A stretch of DNA of 45,900 bases, from contig JAKBBV010000019.1 in NCBI GenBank assembly GCA_021808285.1, positions 1-45,900 on the forward strand, given 5' to 3'. The DNA comes from Pseudomonadota bacterium (GTDB taxonomy: Bacteria; Pseudomonadota; Alphaproteobacteria; Caulobacterales; Caulobacteraceae). The position numbers and the translations under genes are program-made. Below are positions 23,217-32,649 of the stretch, piece after piece. Position 1 is the stretch's first letter. The number at the start of each line of letters is the position of its first letter. The notes under the pieces are model-generated. The model did not search any database, was not told the origin of the DNA, and saw only the letters and a program-made list of their open reading frames with translations.

Positions 23217-24347
23217 TCACGCTGAGCCACGGAGGATGGCCTCCAGGTAGGCTGTATCCCAAGCGGCGGATTTTCTACGGACTTTGAGGCTGTGTTTGTC
23301 GGTGGCCGAACGGAGCAGATTGAGGGCCATGTGACGGATGGTGGCCATGTTCTGCGGCCCGGCGCCCGATCTGAGGCGGTTGAGGTCTTCGTGGAACACG
23401 ACGTCGAGCACCCAGTGCAGGCGGTTTTCGATATGCCAGTGGGATCGGACGGCGCGGGCGAAGAGCTTGGCGTCCAAGGGCGTCGAGGAGAGGTAGTAGC
23501 GTCGCTCGCGGCTGGTGTGGCGGCCCCGCTCGACCTCGGTCTGGACCATGGCGATGGCCTCGAGGCCGGGGAACCGGGGCTCGCCCGGGAAGCGCCGGTC
23601 GGTGGTGAGCCAGGCGATGTCGCGGGAGACGACATGGCGTCGTTGTTCGATGCGGCCATGGTCGCCATCGGTCGTCTCGAAGCGGTCGAGCAAGGCCACG
23701 TCCGTGGTGGCGAAATAGTGCTCGATCTCGCCGTGCAGGCCGGGCCAGTTCTCCTTGATGGCCAGCAGGTAGTCGCCGCCCCTGTCGATGATCTTCTGGG
23801 CGATCTTGGTCTGACAGCCCATGGCGTCGATGGTCACAAGCGCTCCGGTCAGGGCCAGTCGGTCGAGCAGTAGGGGGATGGCGGTGATCTCGTTGGACTT
23901 GGCCTCGCAGGCCTGCTGGCCGAGCACCAGGCGCTGGCGGCTGGCCCAGGCGGACACCAGGTGCAGCGGGCCGCGCTCCTTGCCCCGGTCATGAGTGCGC
24001 CGGGAGGTCTTCCCGTCGATGGCGACGATGTCGGGCTCGGCTTGGCGCAGGCTCTCCACCCACTCGCCGAAGCAGCGACCAAACAGCTCGCCATCGATGG
24101 CGTTGATCACATCGTTGAGCGTGTCGTGGCTGGCGATCCCGTCGGCGAAGGGCAGCAGTCGCCGAAGGAACGTCAGGTTCACCACCCCCCAGCGCCTGAT
24201 CTCGACGAAGTCCTCCGCCCCCGCCACCGTGGCGCACAGCACCACCAGCAGGATCTCCTCCAGCGGGTAGAGCACCTTCCATGACTGGCGCGGATCCTCC
24301 AGCGCCGCAAAAGGCTCGATCAAGGACGTCGAAGAGTCGCTCGCCAT
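23217..24347 (-). CDS. ISAs1-family DDE transposase
   Basis: This 376-residue transposase catalyses cut-and-paste movement of the surrounding element. The N-terminal region (about 10-100) has the PFAALEDPRQSWKVLYPLEE start of the DDE_Tnp_1-associated domain. The catalytic triad is Asp111 (AIDGKTSRR), Asp174 (VTIDAMGCQTKIA) and Glu307 (SHWHIENRLHWVLDVVF), the last being the ISAs1 signature. Other conserved blocks are GGDYLLAIKENWP and NMATIRHMALNLLR. It is intact, with no frameshift. The start ATG is preceded by GGAG at 6 nt, but that site lies inside a hairpin (24349-24374). The stop is 24 bp from the IS end nearest rpsL. Confidence 0.96.
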   Translation of the reverse strand: MASDSSTSLIEPFAALEDPRQSWKVLYPLEEILLVVLCATVAGAEDFVEIRRWGVVNLTFLRRLLPFADGIASHDTLNDVINAIDGELFGRCFGEWVESLRQAEPDIVAIDGKTSRRTHDRGKERGPLHLVSAWASRQRLVLGQQACEAKSNEITAIPLLLDRLALTGALVTIDAMGCQTKIAQKIIDRGGDYLLAIKENWPGLHGEIEHYFATTDVALLDRFETTDGDHGRIEQRRHVVSRDIAWLTTDRRFPGEPRFPGLEAIAMVQTEVERGRHTSRERRYYLSSTPLDAKLFARAVRSHWHIENRLHWVLDVVFHEDLNRLRSGAGPQNMATIRHMALNLLRSATDKHSLKVRRKSAAWDTAYLEAILRGSA

Positions 24348-24348
24348 C

Positions 24349-24374
24349 GGAAACTCCAGCCGCGTGGAGTTCCC
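24349..24374 (-). promoter_or_regulatory. Hairpin covering the transposase ribosome-binding site
   Basis: A 10-bp stem with one mismatch (left arm 24349-24358, right arm 24365-24374, loop 24359-24364) holds the GGAG Shine-Dalgarno (24354-24357) of the transposase in its 3' arm. Transcripts entering from outside would contain the whole stem and be poorly translated; ones starting inside the stem would not. IS10 and IS50 are known to use this kind of protection. The function here is inferred. Confidence 0.6.
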
Positions 24375-24380
24375 TACGAA

Positions 24381-25103
24381 TCACGTGTCGCCCCCTCCGG
24401 GGAATCCCCGACCGTCAAGCGCCGCTTCAAGCGATTGCCGTGGAGCGACGGCGTCCGATCCTTGGTCCGGCCCGCTCGCGCCGCGACAGGGACGCAGGCG
24501 CCAGGCCAACAGGGCCAGAAGGGCGATGACCGCAGGGCTGCCCTCGAACCCGGCCCGCCCTCCGTCCCACAGCCCGTCGCGAAGACGGATGACCATCGCG
24601 AGGCGGAGTGGCGGGGCGCCAGGCCCTTGCAGAACCGCGCCCAGCAGGAGATTCCAGGCGGCGTGAAATCCCACTGCGGGCCAGATTGTGCTCCGGCGCA
24701 GCGTCAGGGCGCTGGCGACCATGCCGAAGGCGAAAAGGCCCGCCAGGCGCGCAGGAGTCGTCTCCGCGGCCCCGAGATGGATCACGGCGAAGGCGAGGCT
24801 GGACGTCATCGCGGCCGGGAGAGCGCGTCCCCGACTCGGCGCCTGAGACCTTAGCCAGAACAGCAAGGCGCCCCGGAACACCCCTTCCTGGGCCAATGCT
24901 ATGGTCAGATCAAACAGGGCTGCGGAGGCGATGACCCCGGCGGAGGCGGGGGATGCCGTCTCCAGGCTGGCGCCGAACAGGCACAATCCCGCCAGAGCGG
25001 CGCCGAAGACCGCCGCGCCGAGCCCGACGCCTTGGAACAGTTCCCTGGCCAGGTCGTCCGTCGCCAGCCAGGAGGGCTCAGCGCGTCGGCCGGGCGCGGT
25101 CAA
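24381..25103 (-). CDS. CPBP-family (Abi/Rce1-like) intramembrane metalloprotease homologue, C-terminus replaced by IS sequence
   Basis: This is a 240-residue polytopic membrane protein with about six hydrophobic segments. The three CPBP motifs are present in order: Q72-E73-G-V-F-R77 (normally EExxxR), F105xxxH109 and H147xxxN151. The first glutamate, generally taken as the catalytic base, is Gln here, so activity is doubtful although the metal-ligand His and Asn remain. The start is TTG at 25103, two bases after the DUF2807 stop, implying translational coupling. The last 20 codons (from PRQSLEAALDG) lie inside the ISAs1 element. Removing the IS and one target repeat gives an original ending of only R-S-D-stop, with the stop inside the rpsL -35 region. 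CPBP proteins include prenyl-protease and bacteriocin self-immunity members; no specific role is evident. Confidence 0.85.
   Translation of the reverse strand: MTAPGRRAEPSWLATDDLARELFQGVGLGAAVFGAALAGLCLFGASLETASPASAGVIASAALFDLTIALAQEGVFRGALLFWLRSQAPSRGRALPAAMTSSLAFAVIHLGAAETTPARLAGLFAFGMVASALTLRRSTIWPAVGFHAAWNLLLGAVLQGPGAPPLRLAMVIRLRDGLWDGGRAGFEGSPAVIALLALLAWRLRPCRGASGPDQGSDAVAPRQSLEAALDGRGFPGGGDT
24427..24443 (-). repeat. Right terminal inverted repeat of the IS
   Basis: Reading inward on the minus strand the sequence is CCACGGCAATCGCTTGA, 15 of 17 identical to the left end. These bases are also read as codons for the new C-terminus of the CPBP protein (P-R-Q-S-L). Confidence 0.9.
24444..24451. 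repeat. Right target-site duplication of the IS
   Basis: This is the second AGCGACGG copy, directly after the right inverted repeat. It lies inside the C-terminal codons of the CPBP gene (minus strand). Confidence 0.92.
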
Positions 25104-25105
25104 GC

Positions 25106-26094
<989 letters not shown>

Positions 26095-26133
26095 GACCCA
26101 CTCTGTGGAGCGCGTATCTGGCCTGAACTCGCG

Positions 26134-26219
26134 TGGTGGGGGAAGTAGGACTCGAACCTACGAAGGCGTACGCCAGCGGATTTACAGTCCGCCCCCTTTG
26201 CCGCTCGGGACATTCCCCC
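26134..26219 (-). tRNA. tRNA-Tyr(GUA)
   Basis: An 86-nt class II tRNA on the minus strand with acceptor GGGGGAA/TTCCCCC, anticodon loop CTGTAAA (GTA), a long variable arm, T-loop GTTCGAGTC and an encoded CCA. It is first in a tRNA-Tyr/tRNA-Gly pair. It is divergent from rlmB, with about 110 bp between them for both promoters. Confidence 0.97.
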
Positions 26220-26331
26220 AACGCGAGTCACCTGATCCAAAATCCTTCCGGCTGGAACGTCCATCAATGCTATGGGCGGCGGCGGGCCCGACATGCGGGA
26301 CCCGACCCACGGAAATCGGAGGGCCTCTATA

Positions 26332-27150
26332 GTGACACGGCGTCCCCGACGCAACGACCGCCGGCCCGACCGCCCCACGGGCGGCGCCGTCTGGCTCTGG
26401 GGTTGGCACGCGGTGCAGGCCGCTCTCGCCAATCCCGCGCGCGGCGCCCCGCAACGCCTGCTCGCGGTCCCCGACCGCGCCCGTCGTCTCAATGAGATGT
26501 TCCCTGCTCTGCGCCCGGAGGTCGTCGAGGCCCGCGTGATCGAACAGACCCTCGGTCGTTCCGGGGTCGTGCATCAGGGAACGGCGGCTTTGGTGAGCGA
26601 ACTGCAGCCCGCCTCTCTCGCCGATCTCGCTCAGCCCGCCTCAGGTCTGCTGGTGATGCTCGATCAGGCGACCGATCCTCAGAACGTCGGGGCGATCTTC
26701 CGCAGCGCGGCCGCTTTCGGAGCGCGAGGCGTGATCCTCCAGGACCGGCATGCCCCTCCCCTCACCGGCGCGATGGCGAAGGCCGCGGCTGGCGCTCTCG
26801 AACGCATCGGCTGCGCGCGCGAAGTCAATCTCACGCGAACCCTGGAGAAGCTGAGCGACTGGGGCTGGCGCTGCGTCGGCCTGGACGCCAAGGCCCCTGC
26901 CACCCTCGACGAGATCCTCGATCCGCGTCCGACGGTCCTTGTTCTCGGCTCCGAGGATGAAGGCCTCAGGCGACTGGTGAGCGAGCACTGTGACGTCCTG
27001 GCGCGCATCCCCATGCCCGGGGGATTCGAGAGCCTCAACGTCGCCACGGCCGCCGCCATCTCGCTCTACGCCGCTCAGGGAGCCCAAGGGCGCGCCAAGG
27101 GGCGGCAACCCTCGGATCAGGCCGGATCTTCGACGGCTCTCCGCCCTTAA
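26332..27150 (+). CDS. rlmB: SPOUT RNA 2'-O-methyltransferase, RlmB/TrmH type
   Basis: SpoU-class methyltransferases use S-adenosylmethionine in a knotted fold; RlmB modifies G2251 of 23S rRNA. I chose the GTG at 26332 because GGAGG lies 10 nt upstream; in-frame ATGs at 26272 and 26293 give an unconvincing N-terminus. The substrate-binding domain (WLWGWHAVQAALANPAR) comes first, then the three SpoU motifs: NVGAIFRSAAAFGARGV, VLVLGSEDEGLRRL and MPGGFESLNVATAAAISLY, which hold the catalytic Arg and AdoMet site. The 272-residue length is normal. Position next to tRNA-Tyr/tRNA-Gly is common in alphaproteobacteria. RlmB versus another TrmH-group enzyme cannot be settled by sequence reading. Its stop overlaps the convergent ggt stop. 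Confidence 0.9.
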   Translation: MTRRPRRNDRRPDRPTGGAVWLWGWHAVQAALANPARGAPQRLLAVPDRARRLNEMFPALRPEVVEARVIEQTLGRSGVVHQGTAALVSELQPASLADLAQPASGLLVMLDQATDPQNVGAIFRSAAAFGARGVILQDRHAPPLTGAMAKAAAGALERIGCAREVNLTRTLEKLSDWGWRCVGLDAKAPATLDEILDPRPTVLVLGSEDEGLRRLVSEHCDVLARIPMPGGFESLNVATAAAISLYAAQGAQGRAKGRQPSDQAGSSTALRP

Positions 27151-29012
27151 TAGGCGAGCGCGCAACCGTCTGCGCGCATTTCGCTGGCGGCTGCCCAGCT
27201 GCGCTCGCCGCCGTGATCGAGCCACTCCACGCATTCATAACGGCCAAATCCGCCGTCCGAGGCCCCCATGGGCCAGCCCATGCGCGCCAGGGCGGAGCGC
27301 GTCGCCTCGGGGATTCCGCTTTCCAGGCGCAGAACGCCCAGCGGCCCCAGGCCCGGTAGATCTTCGCCCATGGACTGGGACGAGCCCTCATGATGCCAAC
27401 GTGGGCTGTCGCCGGCCGACTGGATCTCCAGACCGTAGTCCTGCCGATTGACGATGATCTGGGTCTGCCCCTGGGGCTGCATGTCGCCGCCCATGACCCC
27501 GAAGGCCAGCCAGGGCTTGCCCTCGCGGGTGGCGAAGCCGGGAATGATGGTCTGGAACGGCCGCTTGCCCGGCGCATAGATGTTCGGGTGTCCATCGCGA
27601 AGGCTGAACAGCTGGCCCCGGTCCTGGAACATGAAGCCCAACCCGTCTGCCACGAGCCCTGAACCCATGCCGCGGAAATTCGACTGGATCATCGACACCA
27701 TCATCCCGTCCTGATCGGCGCAGGAGAAATAGGTGGTGTCGCCCTTGGCCGGCGCCTGGCCCGGATAGACCGGGGTGAGGATGCGATCGGGCGAGACCAG
27801 CCGGGCGCGCTCGGCGGCGTAGGCTTTGGAGATCAGCCACTCCACCGGAACTTTTGAGAAATGCGGATCGGCGTAGTACCGGGCGCGATCCTCATAGGCG
27901 AGACGCTTGGCCTCGACTTGCAGATGCAGGGACAGCGGCGACTGGAACCCCGCGTCGCGCATGTCGAAGGTCTCAAGGATGTTCAGCATCTGCAGGGTGG
28001 CGATGCCTTGGGTATTGGCGCCAAGCGCGTGCACCGTGGCCCCGCGATAGGTCGTGGCGTAGGGCGTGATCCACTCGCTGTGATGGGCGGCCAGATCGTC
28101 ATAGCTCAGCCAGCCGCCGATACGCTTGAAATAGGCGTCGATGGTTCGCGCGATCGGGCCCTCGTAGAAGGCGTCCCGGCCCCCCGCCGCGATGATCTCA
28201 TAGGTGCGCGCCAGGTCCGGATTGCGGAAGATCTGTCCCTTTTCCGGGGTGTGGCCATCGGGCGCCCAGGTATGGACGGCGTTGGCGGTCTCCTCGACTC
28301 CGGAGCCCGGCTTGAGGAAGCCCTCCATGCCGCGGCGGATATAGAAGGCGATGATGTCGGGAACCGGAGCGCCGTTCCGCGCCAGATCGATGGCGGGATC
28401 GAACAGGCGCGCCCAGGGAAGTTTGCCGTAGCGCTGGTGCAGGGTCCACCACGCGTCCACCGCCCCCGGAACCGAGACCGTGACCGCGCCCAGAGCCGGC
28501 AGATGGCCATCCACCGCCCGTGACCGCGCCGTCTCAAGGCTGAGAGATCGTGGCGATTCGCCTGACCCCGCCAGGCCGACGACCTGGCCGAGCTTGGGGT
28601 CCCACAGCATGCAGTAGCAATCACCGCCGACGCCGCTGGAGGTCGGTTCGAGAAAGCCCAGACAGGCGTTCATGGCGATCGCGGCATCGATGGCGGAGCC
28701 GCCGGCCTTGAGCGTCTCGATGGCGGCCAGGGTCGCCAGGGGCTGGGCCGCGCCGGCCGCGCCCCGGCGGCCATAGACGGCGCTGCGCGAGGCAAAACTC
28801 GCCCCCACCGGCCGGTCTCCGGCGTGAACATCGGGACGCACGAAGCGGGTGGCGCCTTTGGGCCAATAGCCGGTTGGACGCTGCGCAGACGGCGTGGGAG
28901 TCTCATTGGGCATGGGCGCCGCCTCCGCTGACGCGCCGCCGGCCGCAACCTGAACGAACGCTGTCCCGGCGGCGGCGGCCGGCAGGGCGGCGACAAAATC
29001 GCGACGGTTCAT
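27147..29012 (-). CDS. ggt: Gamma-glutamyltransferase, Tat-exported
   Basis: This Ntn-hydrolase cleaves glutathione and other gamma-glutamyl compounds in the periplasm, after self-cleavage into large and small subunits. The 621-residue precursor starts MNRRDFVAALPAAAAG, a twin-arginine signal with a hydrophobic core, cleaved at about residue 30. GGSAIDAAIAMNACLGFLEP and SGVGGDCYCMLWD are conserved large-subunit blocks. The nucleophile is the first Thr of GDTTYFSCADQDG (about Thr426), which becomes the N-terminus of the small subunit. The oxyanion and glutamate-binding region follows as SNFRGMGSGL. It lies where nuoG would be expected after nuoF, about 180 bp downstream of it. Its TAA overlaps that of convergent rlmB by 4 bp. 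Confidence 0.95.
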   Translation of the reverse strand: MNRRDFVAALPAAAAGTAFVQVAAGGASAEAAPMPNETPTPSAQRPTGYWPKGATRFVRPDVHAGDRPVGASFASRSAVYGRRGAAGAAQPLATLAAIETLKAGGSAIDAAIAMNACLGFLEPTSSGVGGDCYCMLWDPKLGQVVGLAGSGESPRSLSLETARSRAVDGHLPALGAVTVSVPGAVDAWWTLHQRYGKLPWARLFDPAIDLARNGAPVPDIIAFYIRRGMEGFLKPGSGVEETANAVHTWAPDGHTPEKGQIFRNPDLARTYEIIAAGGRDAFYEGPIARTIDAYFKRIGGWLSYDDLAAHHSEWITPYATTYRGATVHALGANTQGIATLQMLNILETFDMRDAGFQSPLSLHLQVEAKRLAYEDRARYYADPHFSKVPVEWLISKAYAAERARLVSPDRILTPVYPGQAPAKGDTTYFSCADQDGMMVSMIQSNFRGMGSGLVADGLGFMFQDRGQLFSLRDGHPNIYAPGKRPFQTIIPGFATREGKPWLAFGVMGGDMQPQGQTQIIVNRQDYGLEIQSAGDSPRWHHEGSSQSMGEDLPGLGPLGVLRLESGIPEATRSALARMGWPMGASDGGFGRYECVEWLDHGGERSWAAASEMRADGCALAY

Positions 29013-29193
29013 GAGGCGGCCTTCTCCAAGAGTTCACGACATCGGCGCCGCGGAACGCACATCCCGCCGCCCCGGGGCCCCAAGGCGCTCCGTTGATGGC
29101 CCACATCGGCCGAGCTGATGGCCAGGTCGGGTGTCTGGCTGCTCTCGCCCCGGGCCTCAGAGTGCGCAGCATCACGCGCGCTTGGCCACCCCC

Positions 29194-30507
29194 CTATTCA
29201 GCGGCGAGCCGGGCCCCCGCAAAGGCGCCCTTGCGGCTCCGATAGCGCGCGATGCGCTCCTCAATCTCTGGCCGGAAGTGCATGAACAGACCTTGGATCG
29301 GCCAGGCGGCGGCGTCGCCCAGGCCACAAATGGTGTGGCCTTCAACCTGACTGGCGACATCGAGCAGGAGGTCGATCTCCTTGGGCTCGGCCTCACCGGT
29401 GACCATGCGCTCCATGATCCGCCACATCCATCCGGTGCCCTCGCGACACGGCGTGCACTGGCCACAGCTTTCATGTTTGTAGAAGTAGGACAGCCGGGCG
29501 ACCGCCGCGACGATATCCGTGGACTTGTCCATGACGATCATCGCCGCGGTCCCCAGCCCCGACTTGCGCGCCGCCAGGTCGTCGAAATCCATGATCGCTT
29601 CGTCGCATTGTTCCGCCGGCAACATCCGCACGGACGATCCGCCCGGGATGATCGCCTTGAGGTTGCCCCAGCCGCCCCGGACGCCGCCGAAGTGGGTCTC
29701 GATCAACTGGCGCATGGGGATGCTCATGGCTTCCTCCACCACGGCGGGGCGGTTGACGTGACCGCAGGCGCTCATCAGCTTGACGCCGCTGTTCTTGGGT
29801 CGACCGAAGCTCGCAAACCACTCCGCGCCGCGCCGGAGGATTTCCGGCGTCACCGCGATGGACTCCACATTGTTGACCGTGGTCGGACATCCATAGACGC
29901 CCGCCCCCGCGGGGAACGGCGGCTTCAGCCGCGGCTGGCCCTTCTTTCCCTCCAGGCTTTCGAGCAGGGCCATTTCGTCGCCGCAGATATAGGCGCCCGC
30001 GCCATGGGTGACGCGGATGTGGCAATCCCAGCCGTGGATGTTCGACTTGCCGATCAGCTTCGCCGCCTCGGCCTCCGCCAGGGCCGCTTCGAGCCGCTCC
30101 CGCTCAAGGACATATTCGCCGCGGATATAGATGATGCAGTCATGAGCGCGGATGGCGTAGGAGGCCAGAAGGCACCCCTCGATCAGGCGATGGGGGTCAT
30201 TGCGCATGATCTCCCGGTCCTTGCAGGTGCCGGGCTCCGACTCATCCGCATTGACCACAAGATAATGCGGGCGCTCGCTCTCCTGCTTGGGCATGAAGGT
30301 CCATTTGACGCCCGTGGCGAACCCCGCTCCGCCCCGACCGCGCAGACCGGACGCCTTGATCTGATCGCAGACCCATTCCGGGGTCTGGCGCAGCATCTCG
30401 GTGGTCCCGTTCCACACACCGCGCGCCTTGGCCCCCTCCAGGCGCCAGTCGTGGGCGCCGTGCAGGTTGGTGAAGATGCGGTCCTTGTCTTCCAGCAATG
30501 CGCTCAT
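29194..30507 (-). CDS. nuoF: NADH-quinone oxidoreductase subunit F
   Basis: NuoF is the NADH-oxidising flavoprotein of complex I, carrying FMN and the N3 [4Fe-4S] cluster. The 437-residue product shows [16 protein letters not shown] (NADH/FMN site, about 53-68), the [15 protein letters not shown] block, and [19 protein letters not shown]. The cluster ligands are [10 protein letters not shown] and the later Cys in [13 protein letters not shown]. It starts with an ATG overlapping the stop of the small membrane gene by 4 nt. It is the last nuo gene here: nuoG does not follow, and a Tat-exported gamma-glutamyltransferase is next. Confidence 0.98.
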   Translation of the reverse strand: MSALLEDKDRIFTNLHGAHDWRLEGAKARGVWNGTTEMLRQTPEWVCDQIKASGLRGRGGAGFATGVKWTFMPKQESERPHYLVVNADESEPGTCKDREIMRNDPHRLIEGCLLASYAIRAHDCIIYIRGEYVLERERLEAALAEAEAAKLIGKSNIHGWDCHIRVTHGAGAYICGDEMALLESLEGKKGQPRLKPPFPAGAGVYGCPTTVNNVESIAVTPEILRRGAEWFASFGRPKNSGVKLMSACGHVNRPAVVEEAMSIPMRQLIETHFGGVRGGWGNLKAIIPGGSSVRMLPAEQCDEAIMDFDDLAARKSGLGTAAMIVMDKSTDIVAAVARLSYFYKHESCGQCTPCREGTGWMWRIMERMVTGEAEPKEIDLLLDVASQVEGHTICGLGDAAAWPIQGLFMHFRPEIEERIARYRSRKGAFAGARLAAE

Positions 30508-30776
30508 GTCTTATCCACGGTCTTGGTTCTGGTCCCCTGGGCGCGACGCCGGGCCAGGGCGAAGCGGCTCCAGGAGACAAAAGCGAACAGCCCCCATCCG
30601 AACACAATGCCCGACAGCCCGACATAGACGAGCCACGGGGGCGCACCGGTCCGGAAGCGGCCGACCAGCATGACCACGGCGCCCAGGAGGCAGGCGACAT
30701 AGCCGACGTTCAGGAGGCCGCGGCCGTGGGCCCGGATATCCTCCCGCGTGACCGGGCCGGACGCCGCCGCGCTCAT
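30504..30776 (-). CDS. Small two-helix membrane protein between nuoE and nuoF
   Basis: I do not recognise a named family. The 90-residue protein has a short polar N-terminus, two transmembrane helices (about 22-41, [20 protein letters not shown], and about 48-66, [20 protein letters not shown]) and a basic C-terminal tail ([15 protein letters not shown]), giving an in-in or N-in hairpin topology. It overlaps nuoE upstream and nuoF downstream by 4 nt each (ATGA), so it is firmly part of the complex I operon and is expected in step with NuoE and NuoF, which are themselves soluble. This suggests an accessory or assembly role, which is inference. Confidence 0.8.
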   Translation of the reverse strand: MSAAASGPVTREDIRAHGRGLLNVGYVACLLGAVVMLVGRFRTGAPPWLVYVGLSGIVFGWGLFAFVSWSRFALARRRAQGTRTKTVDKT

Positions 30777-31438
30777 CCCGCCGCCGGCTCGACCGCGTTG
30801 GGCAAGGTCTTGATCGCCTTGGCGCGCGAGCCGTCGAAAAGGGTCGGGTCGGTCAGGGTCGCATCGCCACCCTCAGGCGCGGAGCCTCTGCGTCCCAAGG
30901 CCGAGCCTGCGGGCGGCGTCGTCCCGTTCTCAAACGCGTCAAGGAGGGCCGACAGACTGGCGACGTCGAGGTCCTCATAATAGGCGTCCTTGATGCAGAC
31001 CATGGGCGCGTTCGAACAGGCGCCCATGCACTCCACCTCCTCCCAGGACAGTCGCCCGCCGGGGCCGAGCTGGTCCTTGGGCCCGATTCGTTGCGCCAGC
31101 ATCCCCTTGAGGTCGTTGGCGCCGCGCAACATACAGGGCGTTGTGCCGCAGACCTGGACATGGGCCACGCTCCCCACCGGCTCGAGGTGGAACATGGTGT
31201 AAAAGGTCGCCACCTCCAGAACCCGGATCACGGGCATGGACAGCATCTCGGCGACCCGACGAAGGGCGGGTTCGGGGACCCATCCCTCCTGCTTCTCGAC
31301 CAGCCAGAGCAAGGGGATCACGGCTGACTGCTGGCGCCCAGGCGGGAACTTGGCCATCCACCAGCGGGCCTTTTCCTCGGCCTCGGGCGAAAAGGCGAAG
31401 CTCTCGGGTTGAACCTTGGCGAGGCGGCGCGCGCTCAA
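30773..31438 (-). CDS. nuoE: NADH-quinone oxidoreductase subunit E
   Basis: NuoE carries the N1a [2Fe-2S] cluster beside the FMN of NuoF. The thioredoxin-like domain contains the four cluster ligands in [14 protein letters not shown] and [13 protein letters not shown]. The protein is 221 residues, with a roughly 50-residue low-complexity C-terminal tail (from about residue 165) containing [16 protein letters not shown], an extension common in alphaproteobacterial NuoE. It overlaps nuoD upstream and the small membrane gene downstream by 4 nt. Confidence 0.97.
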   Translation of the reverse strand: MSARRLAKVQPESFAFSPEAEEKARWWMAKFPPGRQQSAVIPLLWLVEKQEGWVPEPALRRVAEMLSMPVIRVLEVATFYTMFHLEPVGSVAHVQVCGTTPCMLRGANDLKGMLAQRIGPKDQLGPGGRLSWEEVECMGACSNAPMVCIKDAYYEDLDVASLSALLDAFENGTTPPAGSALGRRGSAPEGGDATLTDPTLFDGSRAKAIKTLPNAVEPAAG

Positions 31439-32649
31439 CGATCGATCTCCCCGAAGACGATGTCCAGTGAGCCCAAAATGGCGCTGACGTCCGCCAGCAT
31501 GTGACCTCTATTCATCCAGTCCATGGCTGACAGATGGGGAAAGCTCGGGGCCCGGATCTTGCAACGATAGGGTTTGTTGGTTCCGTCCGACACCAGATAG
31601 ACGCCAAACTCGCCCTTGGGAGCCTCGACCGCCGAATAGACCTCTCCGGCCGGCACGTGGAAGCCCTCGCTGAACAGCTTGAAGTGGTGAATCAGGGCCT
31701 CCATCGAGCGCTTCATCTCACCTCGCCGCGGCGGCGTGAACTTATGATCCTCGGTCAGAACCGGGCCCGGCGTCCCTTTCAGACGGGCGCAGCACTGGCG
31801 GATGATGCGCACGGACTGGCGCATCTCCTCCATCCGGCACAGATAGCGGTCATAACAGTCGCCATGAACGCCGAGCGGCACTTCGAACTCCAGCTCGTCA
31901 TAGCACTCATAGGGCTGATTTCGCCTGAGGTCCCAGGCGACCCCGGAGCCGCGCAACATGGGACCGGTGAAGCCCCAGGCCACCGCTTCGTCCTTGCTGA
32001 CCACGCCGATATCGACATTTCGCTGCTTGAAGATGCGGTTGTCGGTCACCAGGGCGGAGATGTCCTCGAGGATAGCCGGATAGGCGCTCGCCCATCGATC
32101 GATGTCCTCGATCAGCGCCTCGGACAGATCCTGGCGCACGCCGCCGGGGCGGAAATAGTTGGCGTGGAGCCGCGCTCCGGAGGCGCGCTCATAGAAGACC
32201 ATCAGCTTTTCGCGTTCTTCGAAACCCCAGAGCGGCGGGGTCAAGGCGCCCACGTCCATGGCCTGGGTGGTCACATTCATGAGGTGGTTCAGGACACGAC
32301 CGATCTCGCAATAGAGAACGCGGATCAGTTGAGCCCGGATCGGAACCTCGATCTGCGCCAGCCGCTCAATAGCGCGCACAAAGGCGTGTTCCTGATTGAT
32401 CGGCGCCACATAGTCGAGGCGATCGAAATAGGGCGTGTTCTGGGTATAGGGCCGCGCCTCGATCAGCTTTTCAGTGCCGCGATGCAGCAGACCGATATGC
32501 GGGTCGACCCGCTCCACCAGCTCGCCATCCAGTTCCAGGATGAGGCGCAGGACCCCGTGCGCCGCCGGATGCTGGGGTCCGAAATTGATGGTGAACTTGC
32601 GGACCGGCGTCTCCTCGACAGGTGCGTCCGCGGCGGCATCCAGGCTCAT
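31435..32649 (-). CDS. nuoD: NADH-quinone oxidoreductase subunit D
   Basis: NuoD is the 49-kDa-type subunit that forms the quinone pocket with NuoB. The 404-residue product begins with [24 protein letters not shown], the family hallmark, and has [26 protein letters not shown] and the C-terminal [44 protein letters not shown]. It is a separate gene, not fused to nuoC as in E. coli. It overlaps its neighbours by 4 nt on both sides. Confidence 0.98.
   Translation of the reverse strand: MSLDAAADAPVEETPVRKFTINFGPQHPAAHGVLRLILELDGELVERVDPHIGLLHRGTEKLIEARPYTQNTPYFDRLDYVAPINQEHAFVRAIERLAQIEVPIRAQLIRVLYCEIGRVLNHLMNVTTQAMDVGALTPPLWGFEEREKLMVFYERASGARLHANYFRPGGVRQDLSEALIEDIDRWASAYPAILEDISALVTDNRIFKQRNVDIGVVSKDEAVAWGFTGPMLRGSGVAWDLRRNQPYECYDELEFEVPLGVHGDCYDRYLCRMEEMRQSVRIIRQCCARLKGTPGPVLTEDHKFTPPRRGEMKRSMEALIHHFKLFSEGFHVPAGEVYSAVEAPKGEFGVYLVSDGTNKPYRCKIRAPSFPHLSAMDWMNRGHMLADVSAILGSLDIVFGEIDR

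Larger units (their letters stand above)
23193..24443 (-). mobile_element. Complete ISAs1-family insertion sequence, 1251 bp
   Basis: The element is bounded by 17-bp terminal inverted repeats with two mismatches (left CCAGGGGAATCGCTTGA; right, read inward, CCACGGCAATCGCTTGA) and flanked by perfect 8-bp direct repeats AGCGACGG (23185-23192 and 24444-24451). It contains one intact transposase gene. Size, repeat length and duplication length fit the ISAs1 family. Intact ends, duplication and transposase indicate recent insertion. It lies between the rpsL promoter and the CPBP gene, oriented so that transposase transcription runs toward rpsL. Confidence 0.95.

Noticed and set aside
23181..24411. 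CGTCAAtCGC / CGTCAAgCGC as IS target duplication
   Set aside because: The copies are imperfect and do not abut the inverted repeats; AGCGACGG is perfect and directly adjacent.
26220..26331. TTGATG-N17-GATTTT as tRNA-Tyr promoter
   Set aside because: The -10 matches the consensus at only three positions, so I did not list it as a feature.
29013..29193. Possible nuoG remnant between nuoF and ggt
   Set aside because: No frame resembles the NuoG N-terminus or its cysteine clusters; the stretch appears non-coding.
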